This document shows positions 33,976 through 41,488 of a DNA stretch of 52,042 nt, one piece after another (position 1 is the stretch's first letter; each line of letters opens with the position of its first letter). This DNA comes from JBBAFM01 sp041655415. GTDB lineage: Bacteria > Bacillota > Clostridia > Peptostreptococcales > JAAYPU01. The translations under genes were made by a program, and so were the position numbers. The stretch is taken from positions 1 to 52,042 of the forward strand of contig CAYSBC010000005.1 in NCBI GenBank assembly GCA_964429195.1, in the 5' to 3' direction. The notes below the pieces were generated by a model that was not told where the DNA came from, did not search any database, and was given only the letters and a program-made list of their open reading frames with translations.

Positions 33976-34829
33976 CTTTGACGCCTCCAAATAATAATGA
34001 GATTGGTTAATAGCAATAGACCTAGAAGGCCTATATATTTCAAGGATTCCAAGCTTATTCCTGTCATATGAGGATAGAACCTAAAATACTGAAGACCTTT
34101 ATGCCGCGCCCATAGAGTCATCCCCACCAAAAGAAGCATGTAAGTCATCACTATTCCGTCTAACAGGGATAATTTTTTACCTTTATATCGGGTTGGTTGC
34201 TGTTTTCCATAACCTTTTGAATAAAGGGACTCCGCTCTTTCTATCGATCCTTCCAGGGAAGAGATGAGTATGACCTTCAATAAAGGATAGTAAGCTTTTA
34301 TTCTCTTTAGGATGCTTTTGTTATGAAACTGCAAGCCTCGCATCATCATAACCTCTTTCACCCTTTGAACCTCCCCCACCAGTCTATGGGCCATATTGAG
34401 ACTGAAAGAAAGGAGAAGCGTAAGTTTATAGGCATATCGAGAGAAGAAACTAAACATATCATCCTGATCGCTCAGTTCATAGGTTAGGAAAAATAATAAG
34501 TAGATTGCCATCAGTTTAATGGACATATGCATACCAAAGCATATCCCCTCCAGGGTAATAATGAGCCTACCCACAAGAGGTAATCGGATACCCCTATAAA
34601 GCACATGGCTCCCTCCACGGGAAACCAAAGGATTGATGATAATAATGGATAGGATTGTCCAGAACGCTGCTTTCATATTCTTCAACATCTTTTTATAACC
34701 TATCTCTCCACTTAAAAACAAACTGATATAGACTAGGTAAAGGATGGATAACAAAGGATTATCGTTTATCAACACTATACACATGAAGCCTAAGAAGAAT
34801 AGGATGACAGCAAGAGGATGACATTTCAT
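33948..34829 (-). CDS. ECF transporter transmembrane subunit EcfT
   Basis: The protein has 293 residues with several membrane segments (LAVILFFLGFMCIVLI, FWTILSIIIINPLV, KLMAIYLLFFLTYE and two near the C-terminus). The cytoplasmic coupling region carries RAESLYSKGYG, matching the Ala-Arg-Gly-type EcfT motif that contacts the ATPases. It lies 16 bases after the lipoprotein gene and overlaps the fused ATPase gene. It completes a dedicated group-I ECF importer (S, T and A encoded together). Confidence 0.85.
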   Translation of the reverse strand: MKCHPLAVILFFLGFMCIVLINDNPLLSILYLVYISLFLSGEIGYKKMLKNMKAAFWTILSIIIINPLVSRGGSHVLYRGIRLPLVGRLIITLEGICFGMHMSIKLMAIYLLFFLTYELSDQDDMFSFFSRYAYKLTLLLSFSLNMAHRLVGEVQRVKEVMMMRGLQFHNKSILKRIKAYYPLLKVILISSLEGSIERAESLYSKGYGKQQPTRYKGKKLSLLDGIVMTYMLLLVGMTLWARHKGLQYFRFYPHMTGISLESLKYIGLLGLLLLTNLIIIWRRQRWKLLQYKI

Positions 34830-34845
34830 AATAAAAACTCCTTAT

Positions 34846-35769
34846 CTACCTTGGAAATTTTATAATATCTTTCTCCGGGCTTATATAAACAGAAAAAGAA
34901 CCTTCTATTTCTTGTGTATCACGGAACAAAATTTCTAAAGCTTTTTCAATATCTTCTGCATGATGACCTGCGATGACATAAAGCTTTGTCATATTCCCCA
35001 TGTCTTTTATAAAAGAGGTAATGATGCTACCTTCTTCTGCCTCAAAGAAAAAATTTTCTGTTTTATCCATCAGCTTGATGTTGTTATCCATATTGAAAAA
35101 GACACCTGTTCTTTCTCCGCCCATGACCATCTTGTTAATGAACTCGTTATCCTGCAAATCCTTCCAAAGGCCAATAACCAAAGTATTGTTTTTGTCATTC
35201 ACAATAGGTTGAATAGTATCAATGATCTCTACAGATTTCGCACCATGCTCATTAAAATATTGTGTAAGTTCCTCTTCCCATTCTGAAAAGCCGGACCCAA
35301 GCATGATCTGTAAATTATTTTCACTATCCCCATACCCGTCGACAAGATCTCTGGGGAAAGCACCTATCATACTGGAAGCATAACGCTTGCTCCAATCATG
35401 AAAATCCCATTGAACAATATCACCGGGTTTTAAGAAATAATCCGCAGAACCTATAGGGCTTAAATATCCGTTAATATAATAGAACCAATCCGTTTTCTCT
35501 TTACTATTTTTTTGATTAAAACCTGATTGAATATTTTGTATTGTATGGACAAAGCTTCCTCCGTAAGTAGTTTCTATATCTACATTTTCTATCAATAAAT
35601 CCAAAGCACTCATGTCCTCATACTTTCTATCTACATCCATGATGATTTCTTGCCCAAAGTTTTGTGATAGAATAAGCCTTACTTCACCTTCTTGAAGCAC
35701 TTCATCTTGCTTATTGCAACCGGTTAACATGATAACTATTAAGAAAATGACGATAATTCTGTTTTTCAA
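34846..35769 (-). CDS. lipoprotein with transcobalamin-like beta domain (DUF4430)
   Basis: The protein has 307 residues. It starts at a TTG (35769) with AAAGGAG upstream. The lipobox LTGC puts the lipid on Cys18, so it should be tethered to the outer face of the membrane. Residues 30-127 match the transcobalamin-like C-terminal domain: MSALDLLIENVDIETTYGG, DWFYYINGYLSPIGSADYFL, KPGDIVQWDFHDW. Residues about 130-307 form an unassigned alpha/beta domain (LVIGLWKDLQDN, LYVIAGHHAEDIEKALEIL). It is the first gene behind the cobalamin riboswitch and directly precedes ecfT. I infer that it delivers cobalamin to the S component. Confidence 0.88.
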   Translation of the reverse strand: MKNRIIVIFLIVIMLTGCNKQDEVLQEGEVRLILSQNFGQEIIMDVDRKYEDMSALDLLIENVDIETTYGGSFVHTIQNIQSGFNQKNSKEKTDWFYYINGYLSPIGSADYFLKPGDIVQWDFHDWSKRYASSMIGAFPRDLVDGYGDSENNLQIMLGSGFSEWEEELTQYFNEHGAKSVEIIDTIQPIVNDKNNTLVIGLWKDLQDNEFINKMVMGGERTGVFFNMDNNIKLMDKTENFFFEAEEGSIITSFIKDMGNMTKLYVIAGHHAEDIEKALEILFRDTQEIEGSFSVYISPEKDIIKFPR

Positions 35770-35816
35770 TTAAATTCTCCTTTTGCTTTAAGATATTATT
35801 CTTCAAAAATAATGTT

Positions 35817-35849
35817 AAAAAACCCTTTATCCATAAGGAATAAAGGGCT
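35817..35849 (-). terminator. riboswitch expression-platform terminator
   Basis: CCCTTTAT (35823-35830) and ATAAAGGG (35840-35847) form a stem with a 9-base loop, followed by six U on the minus-strand RNA. It lies between the cobalamin aptamer and the first gene, which fits a transcription-terminating OFF switch. Confidence 0.85.
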
Positions 35850-35910
35850 AAAAAATTGCTTTTCAAAAAGCATCGAATAATTTTAACTCTTCCCTCCGAA
35901 GAATAATTGT

Positions 35911-36054
35911 TCCGATAGTAACAGGTCTCCTGGCTCAGATTCATCCTACTTTCTAACCTTCCCAAGCATTCAGTGGTATCACTAGATTTCGTCCTCTTTA
36001 CAGTAGCGGGGGCTGCAATGGCTTCACACCATTTTCCCTTATTTCTATCAGCAT
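35911..36054 (-). promoter_or_regulatory. cobalamin riboswitch
   Basis: On the minus strand the RNA holds the B12 box GAGCCAGGAGACCTGT (35937-35922), the core GGGAAAATGGTGTGAAGCCA and the GCCCCCGCTACTGTAA segment, all standard marks of the adenosylcobalamin class. The P1 stem is made by GATAG near 36049 and CTATC near 35914. The remaining gene-free interval 35770-36200 holds this RNA, its terminator, and the divergent promoters. It should repress the downstream ECF operon when cobalamin is plentiful. Confidence 0.95.
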
Positions 36055-36071
36055 TTTATTAAACTATATTT

Positions 36072-36077
36072 ATTATA
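36072..36077 (-). promoter_or_regulatory. -10 element for the cobalamin riboswitch transcript
   Basis: TATAAT on the minus strand (36077-36072) lies about 18 bases before the aptamer start, placing transcription start near 36065. The -35 region at the usual distance is a poor match (no TTGACA), so strength is uncertain. Confidence 0.5.
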
Positions 36078-36106
36078 CATGAAAAAAGATTATTTAGTAG
36101 TATTAT

Positions 36107-36134
36107 TTGTCTTTCTAACAAAATATGCTATACT
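36107..36134 (+). promoter_or_regulatory. candidate sigma-A promoter of the GGDEF gene
   Basis: TTGTCT (36107-36112) and TATACT (36129-36134) are 16 bases apart on the plus strand, divergent from the riboswitch promoter. The leader to the start codon at 36201 is about 60 bases. The -35 is imperfect. Confidence 0.45.
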
Positions 36135-36200
36135 AAACTTACTAAACTGAGTTAATTTACATTATTTGAAATTTTTGTTAAAATAGAAGGTTATTTTTTC

Positions 36201-37265
36201 ATGGGACAAAGTTTAAAGAAAAGATTATTATTTCAAACCATACCTGAGGACAGGCTTTCCAACTCAATTTTAAGCCATTCTCTTGTTATCTGCTTATATA
36301 TAGCCTTGTACAACATTTTTACAAATGCATTCTACCGTTTTCCTCTTTGGGTAAACTACAAATGGTTTGCCTGTATTTTTCTGTCTATGATTGGATTGAT
36401 TATCATTGAAAAGAAAAAATACAGGCTACTTAATATTTATAAAATCTTCATGGTGCTATTTGTTTTTGTAATCATCACTTATACTTGGTTTTCTAGAGGG
36501 GGTAACACTTCTCTTACACTTTCTTATTTTTTTCTCATCCTGTTAATCATAACGATGGTATTTGAAAATTCACTTCTCATCTATTTTTTCAGTGGTTTAT
36601 CGGTAATTTTATTTAGCTCTTTAATCTATATTGAATATAAGTATCCTCATTACATCAATGTTACTATTTCTCCTATCTACTTGCAGGAAAATATCTTCCA
36701 AATGATTGTCCTTATCATAGCCTTGCTCAAGTTAATGCATGTCTATATTTCAAGCTATAAAGCTCAAAATAAAAAATTGGAGGAATATGCCTATATGGAT
36801 CCTTTGTTGGATATTCATAGTCGCCGCCACATTATGAGTAATCTGCAATCTATTTCTTCTGAGTCGAAAGGAGAAAATAAGATGTATATCATGATGCTGG
36901 ATATCGATAATCTAAAAAAAATCAATGATTCCTTTGGTCATGTTATGGGTGATTCTATCTTGGTTGAAATATCCAATAGGCTCAAGAGTATCATTGGTGA
37001 ATGTGGCCATATTGGGCGTTATGGTGGCGATGAATTTCTTATCATTTTTAATAATTTAGATTTTAATAAAATAAATGAGATTATTGATAAAATACGAGAA
37101 TTAGAGATTTATTTTATGAATAACAAATGCACCATTAGTGGTGGAGTAGTATGCCTTAGAGAAGAAGAAAACGCTATCAATGCAATATGTCGCGCCGATG
37201 CTCTTCTGCTTAGGGCAAAGCATTCTGGGAAAAATACTATATTCAAAGATTTAAATACTATTTAG
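36201..37265 (+). CDS. membrane-bound diguanylate cyclase (GGDEF)
   Basis: The protein has 354 residues. Six hydrophobic segments lie within residues 28-183, followed by a short coil and a GGDEF domain (about 195-350). The catalytic motif GRYGGDEF is intact (GGDEF 275-279), with the substrate region MMLDIDNLKKINDSFGHVMG upstream, so c-di-GMP synthesis from GTP is likely. No RxxD inhibitory site is seen five residues before GGDEF, so product feedback may be absent. Its sensory region matches no named family I recognise. It is divergent from the cobalamin operon, and its 3' end overlaps the RACo-like gene by 8 bases. Confidence 0.9.
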   Translation: MGQSLKKRLLFQTIPEDRLSNSILSHSLVICLYIALYNIFTNAFYRFPLWVNYKWFACIFLSMIGLIIIEKKKYRLLNIYKIFMVLFVFVIITYTWFSRGGNTSLTLSYFFLILLIITMVFENSLLIYFFSGLSVILFSSLIYIEYKYPHYINVTISPIYLQENIFQMIVLIIALLKLMHVYISSYKAQNKKLEEYAYMDPLLDIHSRRHIMSNLQSISSESKGENKMYIMMLDIDNLKKINDSFGHVMGDSILVEISNRLKSIIGECGHIGRYGGDEFLIIFNNLDFNKINEIIDKIRELEIYFMNNKCTISGGVVCLREEENAINAICRADALLLRAKHSGKNTIFKDLNTI

Positions 37266-38820
37266 TATTCTTCATAAATTCCAGATGTTCTATAAATAAT
37301 AGATTAAATTCAGCTACATTTGCTAGGTCCACATAGGAACAGATTCCCTTTATCTTTTCAAAATCAGCTGACCTATTCAATAAATATTCAATGGTTCCTC
37401 CTAAACTGCTATTACCTAGGACTTCTATTTTCCCCATAAATTCCGCCGGTAACAGACCCATGTGGATGACATTGCTGATGTTCAGATGGCTGCCAAAGCC
37501 TCCTGCAAGGAAAACCCTTTCAATCTTATTTTTTTCCGTGCCATATTGATGGATTAGAACCTCTATTCCTGCTCGGATAGCAGATTTCGCCAGCTGTATT
37601 TCCTGTATATCTCTTTGAACAATTGCTATTTGACTTTTCTCATCCAAGACCAGCTTGCCATCTAAGGCATCCACCATGATACCTTCTTCGCTTAGCCAAC
37701 CTTTCCTCAGCAGCTCACTTACAGCATCCATAATACCCGTACCGCAGATTCCTTTGAGTTCTTCATTGCCGATGGTAAAGGTCTTTACATTTTTACCATC
37801 TATCTCTACTTGGTAAATAGCACCCTTTACACTTCCTATTCCATGGGCAATATGACCTCCTTCAAAGGCCGGTCCTGCTGCAGTGGATGTACACAACATC
37901 CTTCGTCTATTGCCGATAACTAATTCCCCATTGGTGCCTATGTCGATGAGCATGGCTATCGCCTCTTTTTCGTGCATTCGACTATTATAAATACCGGACA
38001 AAATATCTGCACCGATATAAGCAGATAAGCTTGGCAATATTTCAATTTTGCAATTCTCTATAGCCTTTCTATGAGGAACAATATCAAAAAATTTATCGTA
38101 AGAAAACTCACATTTTTCAGTAGTAAGGGGTTTAAAAGGACTCATAGCTAAAGAAATCGGATTGAATCCCATAAGAAAATGAAGCATCGTCGTGTTGCCT
38201 GCTAGGACTATCCTCTCTAAAAGCTTCCCATCAACCGAGCACTTATCAAGTAATTTTTCCATGCATTGAAGGATATCCTCTTTAACTGCAATCTCTAGTT
38301 TGTCAATGCCCAGCTCTTGACTTTTATCAATCCTAGAAATAACATCCGCTCCATATCGAGCTTGGGAATTTAATGTTTTTTCTAACCCCATAACTTTTCT
38401 ATTATGATAATCCAGTAAGGCCATGACGATGGTGGTTGTTCCAACATCAACAGCTATTCCATATCCTTTTGAACCTTCGATTACCCTTTTCCCCTCTAAC
38501 TCTGTTTCTTCCTTTATTTCATATTGGGATTCAATAAAATAATCCAGACTTTCCATCTGTTCCAGGCTGATTATCATACCCTGTACAGGTGTAAGCTGGC
38601 AAGCAAGACGGACATTTTCTCTTACTTCCTTTTCTGTCAAATGACTTTTCTCAACTCCTGTAAGGGGTTGAACATTATTTTTTTCAACCATAACCTTACA
38701 CTTCCCACAAGTACCATTGCCACCGCAAGCAGCGGTATAGCCATAGTAATAGTGTTCATTGATGATTTCCAAGAGGTTCTTATAACGATTTTGTTCATCT
38801 TCTCCAATATGGATTTTCAT
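37258..38820 (-). CDS. ferredoxin-linked ASKHA protein, reductive activator of corrinoid proteins (RACo-like)
   Basis: The protein has 520 residues. The N-terminal [2Fe-2S] domain has Cys32, Cys38, Cys41 (CGGNGTCGKC) and Cys74 (RLACQL). A linker leads to an ASKHA ATPase core (about 125-510, DUF4445) with GIAVDVGTTTIVMALLD, IVLAGNTTMLHFLMG, LIDIGTNGELVIG and VFLAGGFGSHL. RACo proteins use ATP and low-potential electrons to restore Co(I) in corrinoid methyltransferase proteins. No corrinoid protein or methyltransferase is in the window, so its client lies elsewhere. Its presence near the cobalamin operon suggests that corrinoid enzymes matter in this organism. GGGTGA precedes the ATG. Confidence 0.88.
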   Translation of the reverse strand: MKIHIGEDEQNRYKNLLEIINEHYYYGYTAACGGNGTCGKCKVMVEKNNVQPLTGVEKSHLTEKEVRENVRLACQLTPVQGMIISLEQMESLDYFIESQYEIKEETELEGKRVIEGSKGYGIAVDVGTTTIVMALLDYHNRKVMGLEKTLNSQARYGADVISRIDKSQELGIDKLEIAVKEDILQCMEKLLDKCSVDGKLLERIVLAGNTTMLHFLMGFNPISLAMSPFKPLTTEKCEFSYDKFFDIVPHRKAIENCKIEILPSLSAYIGADILSGIYNSRMHEKEAIAMLIDIGTNGELVIGNRRRMLCTSTAAGPAFEGGHIAHGIGSVKGAIYQVEIDGKNVKTFTIGNEELKGICGTGIMDAVSELLRKGWLSEEGIMVDALDGKLVLDEKSQIAIVQRDIQEIQLAKSAIRAGIEVLIHQYGTEKNKIERVFLAGGFGSHLNISNVIHMGLLPAEFMGKIEVLGNSSLGGTIEYLLNRSADFEKIKGICSYVDLANVAEFNLLFIEHLEFMKNTK

Positions 38821-38849
38821 TGATTATCACCCGGATTCTCTGTACTATT

Positions 38850-39341
38850 CTACTGTTCTTCCATGCAAATATCAGCAAAACGGCAAGGGCATATGTTCTC
38901 TAAAAGCTTAGGATCGATTTCTATTTGAATTCCAACTTTCCCACCATTGCATATTATTCTTTTGTATTGTAATGCTGATTCATGAAATATTGTAACAAAT
39001 CTTTTTTTCATGCCTATTGGCGAACATCCACCTTTAATATACCCTGTGGTTTTTTCAATGTCCTTAACAGGTATAAGTTCAATTTTCTTTTCTTCCACAA
39101 CTTTTGCAGCTTTCTTAAGATCCAACTCTTTATCCACCGGCAAAACAAATACATAATGAGCATGGCTATTGGAGGTGGTCACAAGAGTTTTAAATACTAA
39201 GCTTGGGTCTTTTCCAATCATGTTGGCCACTGTTATACCGTCAATCATATTATCACTGTCATCATATTCATAACAGGTGTAGTTTACTTTTTCTTGATCT
39301 AAAGACCGCATTGCATTCGTCTTTTTTATTTTTTTTGTCAT
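38850..39341 (-). CDS. ybaK: Cys-tRNA(Pro)/Cys-tRNA(Cys) deacylase (YbaK/EbsC)
   Basis: This editing protein of 163 residues hydrolyses mischarged Cys-tRNA(Pro). It shows DPSLVFKTLVTTSNSHAHYVFVLPVDKELDLKK (read as KTLV, HYVFVLPVD), YIKGGCSPIGMKKRF and ICNGGKVGIQIEIDP, all typical of the YbaK family with the essential Lys in KTLV. It lies 29 bases upstream of the RACo-like gene on the same strand. GAAGGA precedes the ATG. Confidence 0.92.
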   Translation of the reverse strand: MTKKIKKTNAMRSLDQEKVNYTCYEYDDSDNMIDGITVANMIGKDPSLVFKTLVTTSNSHAHYVFVLPVDKELDLKKAAKVVEEKKIELIPVKDIEKTTGYIKGGCSPIGMKKRFVTIFHESALQYKRIICNGGKVGIQIEIDPKLLENICPCRFADICMEEQ

Positions 39342-39487
39342 ATGTACCGTCCTTCATTTTTAATACTTTTATTATAATGAATAGCAACAATGAACTCAAT
39401 ATATGTTTCAACACAGTGTTTTAGGGTAGAATAAATAATAGTATCTCTAGAAGATATTGCTAATTATTCGAAAGGAAGGTATGTAAC

Positions 39488-40519
39488 ATGGCTAACCTAT
39501 TTAGCTCACTATCCATTAAAGATTTAACTCTGCGTAACAGGATTGTCATGGCTCCTATGTGCATGTATTGTGCTGATACTCATGGCTATCCTACAGACTT
39601 TCATACAACTCATTATGAAAGCAGGGCTATTGGTGGTGCGGGTCTGATTTTATTGGAGGCTACAGCCATAGCCCCTAATGGAAGAATCTCCCCTCATGAT
39701 CTGGGAATCTGGGATGATTCACATATAGATGGTTTAGCAGCTATCGTCTCCAAGGCAAAAAAACATGGTGCAATGATGGGCATTCAACTAGGCCATGCAG
39801 GAAGAAAAAGTTCTTTGCTTGATTTGGACGTTATCGCACCCTCATCACTTCATTTCGATTCTTCCGACCCCGCCTATAAAACTCCACGTGAAATGACAAA
39901 AGAAGATATCCATGAAGTCCTATCTTCTTTTACATCCGCTGCGCGAAGGGCTCTGATGGCCGGTTTTGATACGATAGAAATACATGGTGCTCATGGCTAC
40001 TTAATCAATGAGTTTCTTTCACCCCTTACCAATCATCGTAGCGATGAATATGGAGGGACTTTAGAAAACAGGAGTCGTTTGCTTTTAGAAATTATAAGAA
40101 GCATTCGGTCTGTTTGGCCTGACGAAAAACCAATACTCCTTAGGGTCTCAGCCTTTGAGTATAGTGAAAAAGGAAATACCCCTGAGGATGTAGCCCAAAT
40201 TATTAATTGGGTTAAAGATGCAGGCATCGATATGGTTGATGTAAGCTCCGGTGGCGTTATTCTTTCTTCTGTTCCGGTTTATGAAGGCTATCAAATTAAA
40301 ATGGCTGAAATCATCAAAGCACAAACACATCTTCCTACCATTGCAGGGGGTAAAATCATCCAGCCTGCCATGGCTAACGAAATTATTGCTAATGATAGAT
40401 CCGATTTAGTTTTTCTTGGGCGCCAGTTCTTGATCAATCCTTATTGGCCATTGCAGGCCTCTAGGACCTTAGGCACTGAAATAGATTATTGGCCTATTCC
40501 ATATGAACGAGGTAAATAG
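39488..40519 (+). CDS. NADPH dehydrogenase, old yellow enzyme family (YqjM/NamA-like)
   Basis: This FMN ene-reductase of 343 residues has IVMAPMCMYCADTHGYPTDFH near the N-terminus, with the Cys of the PMCMY motif as in YqjM; IGIQLGHAGRK-like segment MMGIQLGHAGRKSS; IEIHGAHGYLINEFLSPLTN with the paired His residues; and VFLGRQFLINPYWPL near the C-terminus. Members reduce activated C=C bonds of enals, enones or nitro compounds. AAAGGAAGG precedes the ATG. Its stop codon directly abuts that of ftsY on the other strand. Confidence 0.93.
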   Translation: MANLFSSLSIKDLTLRNRIVMAPMCMYCADTHGYPTDFHTTHYESRAIGGAGLILLEATAIAPNGRISPHDLGIWDDSHIDGLAAIVSKAKKHGAMMGIQLGHAGRKSSLLDLDVIAPSSLHFDSSDPAYKTPREMTKEDIHEVLSSFTSAARRALMAGFDTIEIHGAHGYLINEFLSPLTNHRSDEYGGTLENRSRLLLEIIRSIRSVWPDEKPILLRVSAFEYSEKGNTPEDVAQIINWVKDAGIDMVDVSSGGVILSSVPVYEGYQIKMAEIIKAQTHLPTIAGGKIIQPAMANEIIANDRSDLVFLGRQFLINPYWPLQASRTLGTEIDYWPIPYERGK

Positions 40520-41449
40520 CTAGAATAGTGCTTCAACAAAGCTATCCGGGTCAAAGACCTGTAGATCTTCCATGCCCTCTCCAACGCCAATGAATTTAAC
40601 TGGAATATCAAACTCATCTGCAATTGAAAATATGACACCGCCTTTAGCTGTCCCGTCTAATTTTGTTAACACAATTCCTGTGAGTTTTGTAATTTGGTCG
40701 AATTCTTTGGCTTGGCTTAGAGCATTTTGACCTGTTGTGGCATCTAATACCATCAATATTTCCTGAGATGTTATTTCGTATTCCCTCTCTAACACTTTAT
40801 AAATTTTACCCAATTCATTCATGAGATTCTTTTTATTATGCAGCCTGCCGGCTGTGTCACAGATTAAAACATCAATTTTCTTAGCCTTTGCAGATTCAAC
40901 GGCATCAAATATCACCGCTGCCGGATCGGATCCTTCTTGATGATGGATCACATTGATATCTAATCTTTTTCCCCAGACCTGTAATTGTTCAATAGCTGCC
41001 GCCCTGAAGGTATCTCCTGCGGCTATCAAAACACTTCTTCCCTCTTTTTTGTAACGATGGGCTAGCTTAGCAATGGTTGTCGTTTTACCTGCCCCATTGA
41101 CTCCTACAACTAATAGGACTATCGGATAAGCTTGTGATAATCCTACATACTCTGTTTCTAGAAATTCCTTCATGATATCCTTTAGAACATCTTTAACCTG
41201 AGGGATTTCCTGAATTCTCCTGTTTTTGACTTCGCTTTTTAAATTTTCCATCAATTTCATTGCGGTATTCATGCTGATATCCGATGTAATCAATATCTCT
41301 TCTAATTCATCCCATAGGTCTTCGTCAATCTTGACATGAGTTGAAAATGCTTCATCAAACTTATCCATCATCCCTTTTTTTGTTTTGAGCAATCCTTCTT
41401 TAAGCTTCCCAAATAATGATTTTTTGTTCTCTGTTTTATTGTCTTCCAT
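40520..41449 (-). CDS. ftsY: SRP receptor GTPase FtsY
   Basis: The protein has 309 residues, a short form without an acidic A domain beyond about 20 residues. The N domain (MDKFDEAFSTHVKIDEDLWDELEEILITSDI region) precedes the G domain with GVNGAGKTTTIAKLAH, DTFRAAAIEQLQVW, DTAGRLHNKKNLMNELGK and TKLDGTAKGG. It docks Ffh-ribosome complexes at the membrane. It follows smc by 39 bases, the normal pairing, but ylxM-ffh, usually next, is about 15 kb further along the same strand. Confidence 0.97.
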   Translation of the reverse strand: MEDNKTENKKSLFGKLKEGLLKTKKGMMDKFDEAFSTHVKIDEDLWDELEEILITSDISMNTAMKLMENLKSEVKNRRIQEIPQVKDVLKDIMKEFLETEYVGLSQAYPIVLLVVGVNGAGKTTTIAKLAHRYKKEGRSVLIAAGDTFRAAAIEQLQVWGKRLDINVIHHQEGSDPAAVIFDAVESAKAKKIDVLICDTAGRLHNKKNLMNELGKIYKVLEREYEITSQEILMVLDATTGQNALSQAKEFDQITKLTGIVLTKLDGTAKGGVIFSIADEFDIPVKFIGVGEGMEDLQVFDPDSFVEALF

Positions 41450-41488
41450 GGGTATCCCTTCCTGATTTTTGTTTGTTATTTCAATATT

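Noticed and set aside
35711..35965. 84-residue minus-strand reading frame upstream of the lipoprotein gene
   Set aside because: It overlaps the B12 box and the riboswitch terminator; the sequence is explained as structured RNA.
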